A model generated the notes under the pieces. It was not told where the DNA came from. It did no database searches and worked only from the letters and a program-made list of their open reading frames with translations. From Propioniferax innocua (lineage in GTDB: Bacteria > Actinomycetota > Actinomycetes > Propionibacteriales > Propionibacteriaceae), in contig NZ_VFOR01000001.1 of NCBI RefSeq assembly GCF_006716235.1, forward strand, positions 1,302,001 to 1,366,000: a stretch of 64,000 nt of DNA, written 5' to 3'. Positions within the stretch are counted from its first letter, which is position 1. Every line of letters begins with the position of its first letter. Positions 24,809-32,958 of this stretch are shown here, in pieces. Both the position numbers and the translations under genes were made by a program.

Positions 24809-25431
24809 TCGTCGCTCACATGCCAGGAGACCGCCGAGAGGTCATCGACGACGAGGTCAGCGAAGGCGAGGGCGTCCCGCTGCGTGGTGGTCACCACCGC
24901 GAGGGTCGACGCTCCTGCAGCCTGGCCCGCACGGATGCCGCTGGTGGCGTCCTCCACCACCAGGGCGCGACGCGGGTCGATACCCAGACGTTCAGCAGCC
25001 AACAGGAAGGGCTCGGGGTCGGGCTTGCCATGCGTGACGTCCGACGCGGTCACCACCACATCCGGGGCCGGGATGCCCGATGCCGCGATGCGTCGCTCGG
25101 CCAGATCGCGAGTGCAGCTCGTGGCGATCGCCGTGACCGGCAGGGTTGCGAGCGCTTCGACCGCGCCGGGCAGTGCCACGATCCCCTCGACGTCATCCAG
25201 CTCGAGTTGGGTGACCCGAGCCAGCGATTCCTCATGCAGTTCGGGCGGCATCAACTTGGCCACGATGGAGCGGGCCGGCATCCCGTGGAAGTCTCCGAAC
25301 TTCTCCTCCGGGATCTCATATTCCTCGGCCCATCTCGTCCATGACCGCACCACCGCCGGCGTGGAGTCGATGAGGGTGCCGTCCATGTCGAAGATGACAC
25401 CTGAGAAACAACGATCGGTCAGCGCAGTCAT
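24784..25431 (-). CDS. HAD-superfamily phosphatase (beta-phosphoglucomutase-like)
   Basis: A 215-residue HAD subfamily IA hydrolase acting on a small phosphorylated metabolite, probably a sugar phosphate. Motif I FDMDGTLIDST (nucleophile and acid/base aspartates), motif II TSCT, the lysine in THGKPDPEPFLLAAERLG, and motif IV VVEDATSGIRAG are all present, with the four-helix cap between motifs I and II. ATG 25431 is preferred; another ATG lies 9 bp upstream. No substrate can be named. Confidence 0.85.
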   Translation of the reverse strand: MTALTDRCFSGVIFDMDGTLIDSTPAVVRSWTRWAEEYEIPEEKFGDFHGMPARSIVAKLMPPELHEESLARVTQLELDDVEGIVALPGAVEALATLPVTAIATSCTRDLAERRIAASGIPAPDVVVTASDVTHGKPDPEPFLLAAERLGIDPRRALVVEDATSGIRAGQAAGASTLAVVTTTQRDALAFADLVVDDLSAVSWHVSDEGVSLSLR

Positions 25432-25554
25432 GGCCCCCATTCTGGCAACTCGCCACGCCGGGCGCACATGGGAGCGAATCGGTAAAATCACGCAGGGCGG
25501 CTAGACTGCCACATTGGCCCTGCCCATTTGCTGGTGAATTCCCGGAGGATCTCC

Positions 25555-26844
25555 ATGAGCGACACCTGGCCCGGACCTCATGACGGCACCGAGTCCACGG
25601 ACTCCCCTGCCCTCGGCCGACGCGCCGCTGGGCCGTCACCGGACCGAGAGGAAACTCCCCCACCCCTCCGCAATGCCGCCGCCAACTCCTCCGGCTCGGC
25701 CTCATCGGCGGATGCCCAGGAGGCCGAGTCTTCGGCCAGGACCAGCCACGGGAGCTCCGGCGAAGCGTCGCCCTCGTCCACGGACGCGGAGCCAACCGGC
25801 GCGGAGCCGGCGAACGACTCCACGCAGCAGGCATCGACGCCTCCTCCGGCGCATGCCCTCCACAACAGTGAACCGACGCCGGCCCCGGGCTCACCGCTGA
25901 CCCAACGCAAGGAACGTCCTCGCAATGACCAGCCGGTGGACCGCCGCTACGAGGCCAATGAGCTCATCGATCAGCTGACGCCCAGCAAGAAGCGCAAGTC
26001 CAGACGCGGCTGGCGCGCTCGCTTGGGCTTGAAGCCCTCGCAGAAGGAACTCGACGAGCTGCGCGATCTGCGTCTGGCGCAGACACCCTTCGACCTGCCG
26101 GTCACCATCATGGTCGCCAACCCGAAGGGTGGCGTCGGCAAGACGCCCACATCGCTGCTGCTGGCGGCCGCCTTCGGCGTCGCGCGTGGTGGCGGCGTCA
26201 TGGCATGGGACAACAACGAGCTTCGCGGCACCATGCCGGACCGTTCAGAGTCTCCGCATCGACGCAACGTCCGCGATCTGTTGGCTGACATCCACATCCT
26301 GCGTCAACCCAGCTCGCAGTTCACCGATCTGGCTCACTTCATCAACCACCAGGCCGCCGGCACGTTCTACACGCTCGGATCGGCACAGAGCACCGGCCGC
26401 ATGGTCTCCAAGCTCGATTTCGAGCTCGTGCACGAGCTGTTCCGACGCTACTTCCAGGTGATCGTGGTGGACACCGGCAACAACGAAGCCGCCCCCAACT
26501 GGATGGCTGCCGCCCAGGTGGCCGACTGCCTCGTGGTGCCGACCAAGTGGCGCAAGGACAGCCTCATTCCCGCCGCACGCATGCTCGAGGGCCTCCAGGA
26601 TGTCAACCCCGGACTGCTGCGTCGCACCGTGATCGCCGCCACGAACGGGCCCTCCGACAGCCAGGCCGAGGTGAAGTCGAACGGTGCCTCCTGGTTCGGG
26701 TCCAGCCATCCGATCGTCGAGCTGCCCACCGATCCGCACATCGCCGAGGGTGGCGTCATCGACTACACGAAGCTGTTGCCGGCCACGCAGCGGGCCGCAC
26801 TGCGTCTTGCCGCAGAGGTGGCCAGGCGCATCAACGAGGAGTGA
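25555..26844 (+). CDS. ParA/MinD-like P-loop ATPase with disordered N-terminus
   Basis: A 429-residue protein. Residues 1-~125 are a Ser/Ala/Pro/Glu-rich disordered region. The C-terminal domain starts with a deviant Walker A, NPKGGVGKTPTS (K191, K196), then VVDTGNNEAAPNWMAAAQVADCLVVPTKW as Walker B and switch region, like ParA/MinD/Mrp ATPases that position cargo. There is no ParB gene, so it is unlikely to be the chromosome partition ATPase. GGAGG lies 7 nt upstream of the ATG. The cargo is unknown; similar proteins are annotated as plasmid-partition or secretion-associated ATPases. Confidence 0.82.
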   Translation: MSDTWPGPHDGTESTDSPALGRRAAGPSPDREETPPPLRNAAANSSGSASSADAQEAESSARTSHGSSGEASPSSTDAEPTGAEPANDSTQQASTPPPAHALHNSEPTPAPGSPLTQRKERPRNDQPVDRRYEANELIDQLTPSKKRKSRRGWRARLGLKPSQKELDELRDLRLAQTPFDLPVTIMVANPKGGVGKTPTSLLLAAAFGVARGGGVMAWDNNELRGTMPDRSESPHRRNVRDLLADIHILRQPSSQFTDLAHFINHQAAGTFYTLGSAQSTGRMVSKLDFELVHELFRRYFQVIVVDTGNNEAAPNWMAAAQVADCLVVPTKWRKDSLIPAARMLEGLQDVNPGLLRRTVIAATNGPSDSQAEVKSNGASWFGSSHPIVELPTDPHIAEGGVIDYTKLLPATQRAALRLAAEVARRINEE

Positions 26845-27033
26845 CCCCAACGGCGCCGACCATGCCGCACCACTCCGGCGGCCGCCGTGGCCCCGCCCGT
26901 GACGCTCGTGCGTCCCACCGGGCGGGGTTCGCTGCATTCTGAGCACCCCTGATGCGGAATCGACCGGCAGGCGAGGGAGTTCGTCCGCAGATGCAAGCGG
27001 AAATCGCCACCGGAAAGTGACGCTGTGACCCAA
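26845..27033. other. Spacer with an imperfect hairpin after the ParA-like gene
   Basis: GCCCCGCCCG (near 26890) pairs with CGGGCGGGG (near 26920) across ~20 nt, a probable terminator for the ParA-like gene. I see no riboswitch consensus in the rest. Confidence 0.4.
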
Positions 27034-27062
27034 TTGTTACTCGCCGGATCTCTTCCTAATTT
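27034..27062 (+). promoter_or_regulatory. Promoter of the secreted SH3/hydrolase gene
   Basis: TTGTTA (-35, 27034-27039), 17-bp spacer, TAATTT (-10, 27057-27062). The start codon at 27102 has CAGGAG upstream, giving a leader of about 30 nt. Confidence 0.65.
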
Positions 27063-27101
27063 GGTGGCAACGCAGTCCCTCCACCCCCCAGGAGATCCTC
27101 A

Positions 27102-27923
27102 ATGACATCCAAGAAGCTGATCCTGACCGGCATCGCAGCCGTCACCGTGACCGCGACCGCCGCCATCGGCGTCCCTCTCGCCAGTGCCTCATCCGGGACC
27201 ACCGGAACCTCCTACTCCTTCAACGGCACCTCGGTGAACATCCGCACCGCCCCCAACACCTCCAGCGACGTCGCGGGTTCCCTCCAGGATGAGGAATCGC
27301 GCGCCATCCACTGCTGGACGCACGGCGAGACGGCCGGTAACCCCCGTGGAGACCAGACCGACGTCTGGTTCCAGATCGACGCGGGCTACGTCTCCGGCGC
27401 CTTCTTCTTCCAGGACGACCTCGACGTCACCGTCCCGCAGTGCGAGGAGTCCGGTGGCGACCAGGGTGAGAACCTCCCGGGCGAGCCCGGCGTGTATGCA
27501 GGCGTGGAACTCGACGCCGAACAGGTCGGCAATGCCCGCACCATCATGTCGGTCGCCAAGGGTCATGGTTTCGGACGCGATGCCCAGATCATCGCGCTGA
27601 TGACCGCCATGCAGGAGTCGCAGATGTACAACCTCGACTACGGCGACCGTGACTCCCAGGGCCTGTTCCAGCAGCGCCCGGAGACGGGCTGGGGCACCGT
27701 CGAACAGGTCAGGACGCCGGTCCTGGCCACCCGCGCCTTCTTCGGCGTCGCCGACCACACTTCGAACCCCGGCCTGCGGGACATCGAGGGGTGGGAGTCG
27801 ATGCGCAAGACCGAGGCCGCACAGGCCGTCCAGCGTTCAGCCTTCCCCGAGGCCTACGCCAAGTGGGAGGAGATGGCCACCGCAGTGGTGGACGCCAACT
27901 CCGACGTTGAACCCCAGCAGTGA
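27102..27923 (+). CDS. Secreted SH3-domain protein with lysozyme-like C-terminal domain
   Basis: A 273-residue exported protein. Signal peptide MTSKKLILTGIAAVTVTATA...ASA, then a bacterial SH3 domain (~38-108; SVNIRTAPNTSSDVAG...) expected to bind peptidoglycan. Residues ~145-255 resemble the lysozyme-like domain found in actinobacterial cell-wall proteins (IIALMTAMQESQMYNLDYGDRDSQGLFQQRPETGWG), with a candidate catalytic glutamate in QES. Two cysteines in the SH3 region may form a disulfide. First of two tightly linked hydrolase genes. The exact bond cut is unknown. Confidence 0.83.
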   Translation: MTSKKLILTGIAAVTVTATAAIGVPLASASSGTTGTSYSFNGTSVNIRTAPNTSSDVAGSLQDEESRAIHCWTHGETAGNPRGDQTDVWFQIDAGYVSGAFFFQDDLDVTVPQCEESGGDQGENLPGEPGVYAGVELDAEQVGNARTIMSVAKGHGFGRDAQIIALMTAMQESQMYNLDYGDRDSQGLFQQRPETGWGTVEQVRTPVLATRAFFGVADHTSNPGLRDIEGWESMRKTEAAQAVQRSAFPEAYAKWEEMATAVVDANSDVEPQQ

Positions 27924-27949
27924 ACATCTTCGGAATCGGAAACACGACC

Positions 27950-28969
27950 ATGCGCAGAATGATCCGAAACTCCTTGATCGGCGCGACGGCTTCCCTCGCC
28001 CTCGCCCTTCCGGTGGCCCTGCCCGCGGCCATGCCCGGCTCGGTCCCCGTGGCCGCCGCCGCCGGCCAGAACATGGCCGAGGGCGCCCATGGCGCCGAGG
28101 TCTCCGCAGTGCAGGTGTTGTTGAACCGCCACGACGCCGGCCTCGAGGTTGACGGCCACTTCGGCCCGAAGACCACGGCCGCGGTGGTCGCCTTCCAGAA
28201 GACCCAGGGTCTCGAGGCCGACGGCATCGTCGGTCCCAGCACGGCAGCCGCTCTGGCTCCGAAGCTCCGGGCCGGTGACACCGGCCCTCAGGTCCAGGCG
28301 GCCCAGCTGGTGCTCCAGAGCCACGACAACGCCCTCGCCGTCGACGGCGTATTCGGTGACAAGACCGCAGCAGCGACCACGTCGTTCCAGAAGGCCCAGG
28401 GCCTCGAGGCCGACGGCATCATCGGACCGAAGACCTGGGCGGCCCTCCTCGGGATCGAGGCGGAGTCGGGTGACGACACCACCCCGCCCGAGGGCGTCGA
28501 CACCTCCAGCCCCGACGCCTTCATCGCGTCGATCGCGCCATTGGCCCAAGAAGGACAGCGTCGTCATGGCGTTCCGGCATCGGTGGCGATGGCGCAGGCG
28601 ATCATCGAATCCGGGTGGGGAACGTCGAGCCTGACCACCGAGGGCAACGCATTCTTCGGTATCAAGTGCAATGACTCCTCCGAATATGCCAACGGATGCC
28701 TCATCAAGGAGACCAAGGAGTTCGAGAACGGCCGCTGGATCACCATTCGGGATGGCTTCCAGACCTACCCCGATGCACAGTCCTCGTTCCTCGATCACGG
28801 CGATTTCCTGGCCCAGCGTGAGCACTACGCCCCCGCGTTCAACCATCAGGACGATCCCGATCAGTTCATTCGCGAGATCCACAAGGGCGGGTACGCCACC
28901 GCCCCCGACTACGCGGACAAGATCATCAACCTGATGCAGGAATACGACCTCTACCAGTACAACCTCTGA
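27950..28969 (+). CDS. Secreted peptidoglycan hydrolase: two PG-binding domains and a glucosaminidase domain
   Basis: A 339-residue exported protein. After a signal peptide (SLALALPVALPAAMPG...) come two PG_binding_1 repeats (HGAEVSAVQVLLNRHDAGLEV... and ...TGPQVQAAQLVLQSHDNALAV...) and a C-terminal FlgJ/LytD-type N-acetylglucosaminidase (VPASVAMAQAIIESGWGTSSL, NAFFGIKC) with the catalytic glutamate in IIESGWG. ATG 27950 is chosen; a GTG at 27920 overlaps the previous stop but lacks a ribosome site. Probably co-transcribed with the upstream SH3 gene. Confidence 0.88.
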   Translation: MRRMIRNSLIGATASLALALPVALPAAMPGSVPVAAAAGQNMAEGAHGAEVSAVQVLLNRHDAGLEVDGHFGPKTTAAVVAFQKTQGLEADGIVGPSTAAALAPKLRAGDTGPQVQAAQLVLQSHDNALAVDGVFGDKTAAATTSFQKAQGLEADGIIGPKTWAALLGIEAESGDDTTPPEGVDTSSPDAFIASIAPLAQEGQRRHGVPASVAMAQAIIESGWGTSSLTTEGNAFFGIKCNDSSEYANGCLIKETKEFENGRWITIRDGFQTYPDAQSSFLDHGDFLAQREHYAPAFNHQDDPDQFIREIHKGGYATAPDYADKIINLMQEYDLYQYNL

Positions 28970-28990
28970 CCCTGCTCCCACTTTTCGGTG

Positions 28991-29022
28991 AACCGCCTCG
29001 CCCGCACCCGGGCGAGGCGGTT
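28991..29022. terminator. Intrinsic-type terminator
   Basis: Perfect 14-bp stem AACCGCCTCGCCCG / CGGGCGAGGCGGTT with loop CACC, then CGTTGTTC. It ends the hydrolase pair. Confidence 0.8.
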
Positions 29023-29162
29023 CGTTGTTCACTGCCCCGATCCCGGCACAGGCAGGTCATGCAAGCTGGCAGGCCCACATCACCATCACGGTTTTGATAA
29101 CGAAATGGTCACAGGTACGGTGGCTCGCCGCCGAGAGAAACGACGAGACCCACAGGAGAGCC

Positions 29163-29693
29163 ATGCCCAAGTGCAGCAAGCCCTTGCTCCTCGGGAGCCT
29201 GGCCGCCGCCACTTTCGCGGCCACCACCGCGATCGGCATCCCTCAGGCCGCCGCCGCACCGGACAATCTCCCCGACGGATACACGGCTCCGGCCCAGGCG
29301 ATCGATTCACACTCCAGCATCGAGCATGACGCGACCGACGACGTCGAACGCTGGATCGGCGAGGCCCGGCGGATCATGATCGAAGCCGGCATCGAGCCCC
29401 AGGACATCGACGCCAACGACCTGGCCATCATCGCGATGCACGAATCCAGCGGTGACCCCGACGCGGTGAACGACTGGGACAGCAACGCAGCCATGGGCAC
29501 ACCCTCCACCGGCCTGATGCAGACCATCCAACCGACCTTCGACGCCTACGCACTCGAGGGGCACACCGACATCCATGACCCGGTGGACAACATCATCGCC
29601 GCCTCCCGGTACGCGATCGACCGCTACGGCTCGGTGTCCGAGGCACCGGGCCCGGAGTCGGTCAACAAGGGCGGCGAGTACAAGCCCTACTGA
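29163..29693 (+). CDS. Secreted transglycosylase SLT-domain protein
   Basis: A 176-residue exported lytic transglycosylase-like protein. Signal peptide LLLGSLAAATFAATTAIGIPQAAAA, then an SLT fold: AIIAMHESSGDPDAVNDWD with the catalytic glutamate, STGLMQTIQPTFDAYA, and DPVDNIIAASRYAIDRYGS. AGGAG lies 6-10 nt upstream of the ATG. The domain is compact and reaches the C-terminus, so there is no separate wall-binding module. It follows the hydrolase pair as a separate transcription unit. Confidence 0.88.
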   Translation: MPKCSKPLLLGSLAAATFAATTAIGIPQAAAAPDNLPDGYTAPAQAIDSHSSIEHDATDDVERWIGEARRIMIEAGIEPQDIDANDLAIIAMHESSGDPDAVNDWDSNAAMGTPSTGLMQTIQPTFDAYALEGHTDIHDPVDNIIAASRYAIDRYGSVSEAPGPESVNKGGEYKPY

Positions 29694-29723
29694 CCGACAC
29701 CCTCACCGCGCTTCAGCCACGAC

Positions 29724-29767
29724 GCGACGAGGCCGCCTCCCCTCACCGGGCGAGGCGGCCTCGTCGC
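29724..29767. terminator. Bidirectional terminator hairpin
   Basis: Perfect 16-bp stem GCGACGAGGCCGCCTC / GAGGCGGCCTCGTCGC with a 12-nt loop between the convergent SLT gene and the BlaI-type regulator. Confidence 0.8.
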
Positions 29768-29812
29768 ATGCTTTCACTCGACAACACCCCAGGCAGCAGC
29801 CGACCACCGGCG

Positions 29813-30145
29813 TCAGGCCGGATCGATCGACACCTCGGGCACCCGGCGGGCCAGCTCCTCCAGAACCTCACGACGCGACTCGACATCCTTGCCGAGCAGC
29901 ACCTCAACCTGATCGGCGATCAGTGACGCGCGATCCCGCGCCGGCGTGTAGATCCACTGACGCCCTTGGCGTTCACGAGAGACGATCCCCTTCTTCGCCA
30001 GCCTGTCCAGCACGGTCATGACCGTGGTGTAGGCGAGCTGTTTCTCCTCGAGGAGGACGTCCAGCACCTCACGCACGCTCATCGGTCGCATGGTCGCCCA
30101 CAGCACGTCCATGACGCGCTGCTCCAGCTCGCCAAGTGTTGGCAT
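29813..30145 (-). CDS. BlaI/MecI/CopY-family transcriptional repressor
   Basis: A 110-residue winged-helix repressor. LGELEQRVMDVLWATMRPMSVREVLDVL and LAYTTVMTVLDRLAKKGIVSRERQGRQWIYTP are the family's helix-turn-helix and wing; the C-terminal ~40 residues form the dimer region. GGGGAG precedes the ATG. No BlaR sensor protease is present. It is divergent from cydA, and dyads matching TAC(T/G)AC...GTAGTA occur in the shared promoter region, so control of cydAB and itself is likely. Confidence 0.88.
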   Translation of the reverse strand: MPTLGELEQRVMDVLWATMRPMSVREVLDVLLEEKQLAYTTVMTVLDRLAKKGIVSRERQGRQWIYTPARDRASLIADQVEVLLGKDVESRREVLEELARRVPEVSIDPA

Positions 30146-30179
30146 GTCATCTCCCCTTCATCGTCGAACAGCATCTTAC

Positions 30180-30198
30180 TACTACACGAGACGTAGAC
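30180..30198. promoter_or_regulatory. Candidate BlaI operator, site 1
   Basis: TACTAC, 7-nt spacer, GTAGAC. The half-sites mirror each other in four or five positions. Placed 35 bp upstream of the regulator's own start. Confidence 0.5.
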
Positions 30199-30222
30199 AA
30201 CAAGAGCGAATCGGGTGCGAAG

Positions 30223-30243
30223 TACGACAATGGGTAGTAAGAT
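30223..30243 (+). promoter_or_regulatory. Candidate BlaI operator, site 2, overlapping the cydA -10
   Basis: TACGAC, 5-nt spacer, GTAGTA (30223-30239). It overlaps TAAGAT (30238-30243), which ends 7 nt before the cydA ATG, consistent with a leaderless cydA mRNA blocked by a bound repressor. Confidence 0.55.
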
Positions 30244-30250
30244 GCGCGGC

Positions 30251-31732
30251 ATGAGCGCCGAAACACTCGCCCGATGGCAATTCGGGGTCACGACGGTTTA
30301 CCACTTCCTGTTCGTGCCCATCACGTTGGCACTGTCGTTCTTGGTGGCCATCCTCCAGACCATCTGGGTTCGGACCGGCCAGGAACGCTTCCTCAAACTC
30401 ACGAAGTTCTACGGCAAGCTGTTCCTCATCAACTTCGCCATGGGTGTCGTCACCGGCATCGTGCAGGAGTTCCAGTTCGGCATGAACTGGTCCGAGTACT
30501 CTCGCTTCGTCGGCGACATCTTCGGCGCCCCACTGGCACTCGAGGCACTGCTGGCCTTCTTCCTCGAGTCCACCTTCCTCGGCCTGTGGATCTTCGGCTG
30601 GGACCGTCTGAACAAGAAGGTCCATCTGGCGACCATCTGGCTGGCCGCCATCGGCACCAACATCTCGGCCATCTTCATCCTCGCGGCCAACGCCTGGATG
30701 CAGAACCCGGTGGGCTTCCGGTTCAATCCCGAGACCAACCGCGCCGAGCTGACCAATTTCGCCGACGTCATGCTCAACCCGGTGTTCCTGGCCACATTCC
30801 CGCACCAGATCACCGCTTCATGGCTCGTCGCCGGCGCCCTCATGGCCGGCATCGCGGTCTGGCATCTGCACCGCATCAGCCGCCAGACCGGCGCGCGCAG
30901 CAACGCCGACCTCACCGGCGAGCACGCCACCAACGAGAAGGCCTTCCGCTTCGCCGCGGTCCTGGGCGCGGTCAGTCTGCTCGCGGGCGGCGTCGGCGTC
31001 ATCGCCAGCGGCGACTTCCAGGCCAAGGTCATGTACGAGGCACAGCCCATGAAGATGGCCGCTGCCGAAGCCTCCTTCGATGACGACGCGGACTTCTCCA
31101 TCCTCACGATCGGCGATCTGAATCAGGAGGAGGTCTTCTCCATCAAGATCCCCGGCCTGCTCGGCTTCATGGCCACCGGCGAGTGGGGCAAGCCCGTACC
31201 CGGCATCAACACCCTGCAGGAGCAGTACAGCGTCGAGCTCCGGCAGCAGCTGGAGAGCGAGTACGGCCCCCATGTGGCCGCAGCGATCCCCGATGACTAC
31301 TCACCGAACCTGCCCATCTCGTACTGGACGTACCGCATCATGATGACGCTGGGCTTCATCGCGATGGCCGTGGCCGCCGTCATCTTGTTCGCACTGCGCA
31401 AGGGCCGCCTGCCGGTGAACAGGCTCTGGACCCCCCTGATGGTCGTCTTCCCGCTCATGCCACTGTTCGGCAACTCGTTCGGATGGATCTTCACCGAGAT
31501 GGGACGCCAGCCCTGGCTCGTGTTCGGCGTGATGCCCACCGCCGCCGGCGTCTCCCCCGGCGTCTCCCCCGGCATGGTGCTGTTCTCGCTGATCCTGTTC
31601 ACCCTCGTGTACGGAATCCTCGCGGTGATCGAAGTGGGACTGCTGCTCCTGTACATCAAGAAGGGGCTGCCCGAAGTCGAGGAACCCAAGGTGGTCACCG
31701 ACGACGACGAACCCCTGTCGTTCGCTTACTGA
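30251..31732 (+). CDS. cydA: Cytochrome bd ubiquinol/menaquinol oxidase subunit I
   Basis: Oxidises menaquinol and reduces O2 with high affinity; resistant to low oxygen and many inhibitors. 493 residues, about nine membrane segments. Heme ligands expected from the family are visible: H18 (TTVYHFLFVPITL), H185 (FPHQITASWLVAG) and M364/M365 (YWTYRIMMTLGF). The quinol-site motif GWIFTEMGRQPW is intact. The start is the ATG at 30251, since twelve upstream codons lie in the promoter. Followed 10 bp later by cydB. Confidence 0.96.
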   Translation: MSAETLARWQFGVTTVYHFLFVPITLALSFLVAILQTIWVRTGQERFLKLTKFYGKLFLINFAMGVVTGIVQEFQFGMNWSEYSRFVGDIFGAPLALEALLAFFLESTFLGLWIFGWDRLNKKVHLATIWLAAIGTNISAIFILAANAWMQNPVGFRFNPETNRAELTNFADVMLNPVFLATFPHQITASWLVAGALMAGIAVWHLHRISRQTGARSNADLTGEHATNEKAFRFAAVLGAVSLLAGGVGVIASGDFQAKVMYEAQPMKMAAAEASFDDDADFSILTIGDLNQEEVFSIKIPGLLGFMATGEWGKPVPGINTLQEQYSVELRQQLESEYGPHVAAAIPDDYSPNLPISYWTYRIMMTLGFIAMAVAAVILFALRKGRLPVNRLWTPLMVVFPLMPLFGNSFGWIFTEMGRQPWLVFGVMPTAAGVSPGVSPGMVLFSLILFTLVYGILAVIEVGLLLLYIKKGLPEVEEPKVVTDDDEPLSFAY

Positions 31733-31741
31733 GAGGCAATC

Positions 31742-32785
31742 ATGGAACTGTCAACACTCTGGTTCATCTTGGTCGCCGTTCTCTGGATCGGCTACTTCGT
31801 CCTCGAGGGCTTCGACTTCGGCGTCGGCATGCTCGTCACCTTCCTCGGCAAGAAGGAGGACAACCGCCGTGTCATGATCAACACGATCGGCCCGCTGTGG
31901 GACGGCAACGAGGTCTGGCTGCTCACTGCCGGTGGCGCCACCTTCGCCGCCTTCCCCGAGTGGTACGCCACACTGTTCTCCGGCCTGTATCTGCCACTGT
32001 TCCTGGTGCTGCTGGCCCTCATCGTCCGCGGCGTCGCCTTCGAATACCGGCACAAGCGCCCTGGTCTGAGCTGGAAGCGCGGCTGGGACTGGTGCATCTT
32101 CGCCGGCTCCCTGGTGCCCGCCCTCGTGTTCGGCGTGGGCTTTGCGAACTTCGTCCGCGGCCTGCCGATCGAATCGCAGGAGGGGCGCCGCTGGGTCATG
32201 GACACCACCGTCGGGAACTTCTTCGGACTGTTCCTGCCGTACGCCCTCATCGGCGGCCTGCTGTTCGTGACGCTGTTCCTCATGCACGGCGGCATCTTCA
32301 TCTCGCTGAAGACCAACGGTGGGATCCGCGAAACGGCCCGCAACCTCGCCGGAAAGATCGGCCTGGTCGTTCTGGCGCTCATGGCCGTCTTCATGATCTG
32401 GACCGCTGCGGTACACGGCACCGGTGCACTCACCTGGGTGGCCGCCGTGATCGCGATCATCGCTGTGGCGCTGGCATGGTTCGCCAACTCCAAGGCGCGT
32501 GAGGGGTGGGCCTTCACTGCCACGAGCCTGGCGATCCTCGGGATGATGGTGGCGCTGTTCACCTCGCTGTTCCCCTACGCCATCAAGGCGCTGGACCCGG
32601 CGCACCACATGCTGGCCAGCGACGCGGCCTCCAGCGCCCTGACCCTGAAGATCATGACGATCGCCTCGCTGGCAGCACTCCCGGTCGTCCTCGGCTACCA
32701 GGCATGGTCGTTCTGGGTCTTCCGCAAGCGCATCAGCGTCAAGAATCTGCCGGTGGAAACCCCGGAGACCAGCGACGCACACTGA
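31742..32785 (+). CDS. cydB: Cytochrome bd oxidase subunit II
   Basis: Partner of CydA. 347 residues with about eight hydrophobic segments. The conserved start LWFILVAVLWIGYFVLEGFDFGVGML and the following GPLWDGNEVWLLTAGGATFAAFPEWYA are diagnostic. Ends with a short acidic tail. The 10-bp gap and GAGAGGC ribosome site suggest co-transcription with cydA; a hairpin follows before cydD. Confidence 0.96.
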   Translation: MELSTLWFILVAVLWIGYFVLEGFDFGVGMLVTFLGKKEDNRRVMINTIGPLWDGNEVWLLTAGGATFAAFPEWYATLFSGLYLPLFLVLLALIVRGVAFEYRHKRPGLSWKRGWDWCIFAGSLVPALVFGVGFANFVRGLPIESQEGRRWVMDTTVGNFFGLFLPYALIGGLLFVTLFLMHGGIFISLKTNGGIRETARNLAGKIGLVVLALMAVFMIWTAAVHGTGALTWVAAVIAIIAVALAWFANSKAREGWAFTATSLAILGMMVALFTSLFPYAIKALDPAHHMLASDAASSALTLKIMTIASLAALPVVLGYQAWSFWVFRKRISVKNLPVETPETSDAH

Positions 32786-32805
32786 TGTGACCCACCGCCT
32801 CCACA

Positions 32806-32841
32806 CCCGGGCCCGCGCGGCACTTGCCGTTCGGGCCCGGG
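32806..32841 (+). terminator. Possible terminator or attenuator between cydB and cydD
   Basis: CCCGGGCCCG (32806-32815) and CGGGCCCGGG (32832-32841), perfect 10-bp arms, followed by CCGTTTTCG. It could separate cydAB from cydDC or set their ratio. Confidence 0.55.
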
Positions 32842-32902
32842 CCGTTTTCGCACTACCGTCGGAACCGGAACAATTGAGCCGACGCCCACCCCGCGCAGCA
32901 AT

Positions 32903-32950
32903 CCAGACAGAACAGCCCCCAGACAGAACAGCCCCCAGACAGGACAGAAG
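32903..32950. repeat. 16-bp tandem repeat, three copies
   Basis: CCAGACAGAACAGCCC twice and then CCAGACAGGACAGAAG, immediately before cydD. The third copy supplies the AAGGA ribosome site. Confidence 0.9.
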
Positions 32951-32958
32951 GACGCAGG

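Noticed and set aside
26940-27101. c-di-AMP (ydaO-type) riboswitch ahead of the secreted hydrolase genes
   Set aside because: Such switches precede cell-wall hydrolase genes in Actinobacteria, but I could not find the conserved core here, and a sigma-A-like promoter at 27034-27062 leaves only ~30 nt of leader.
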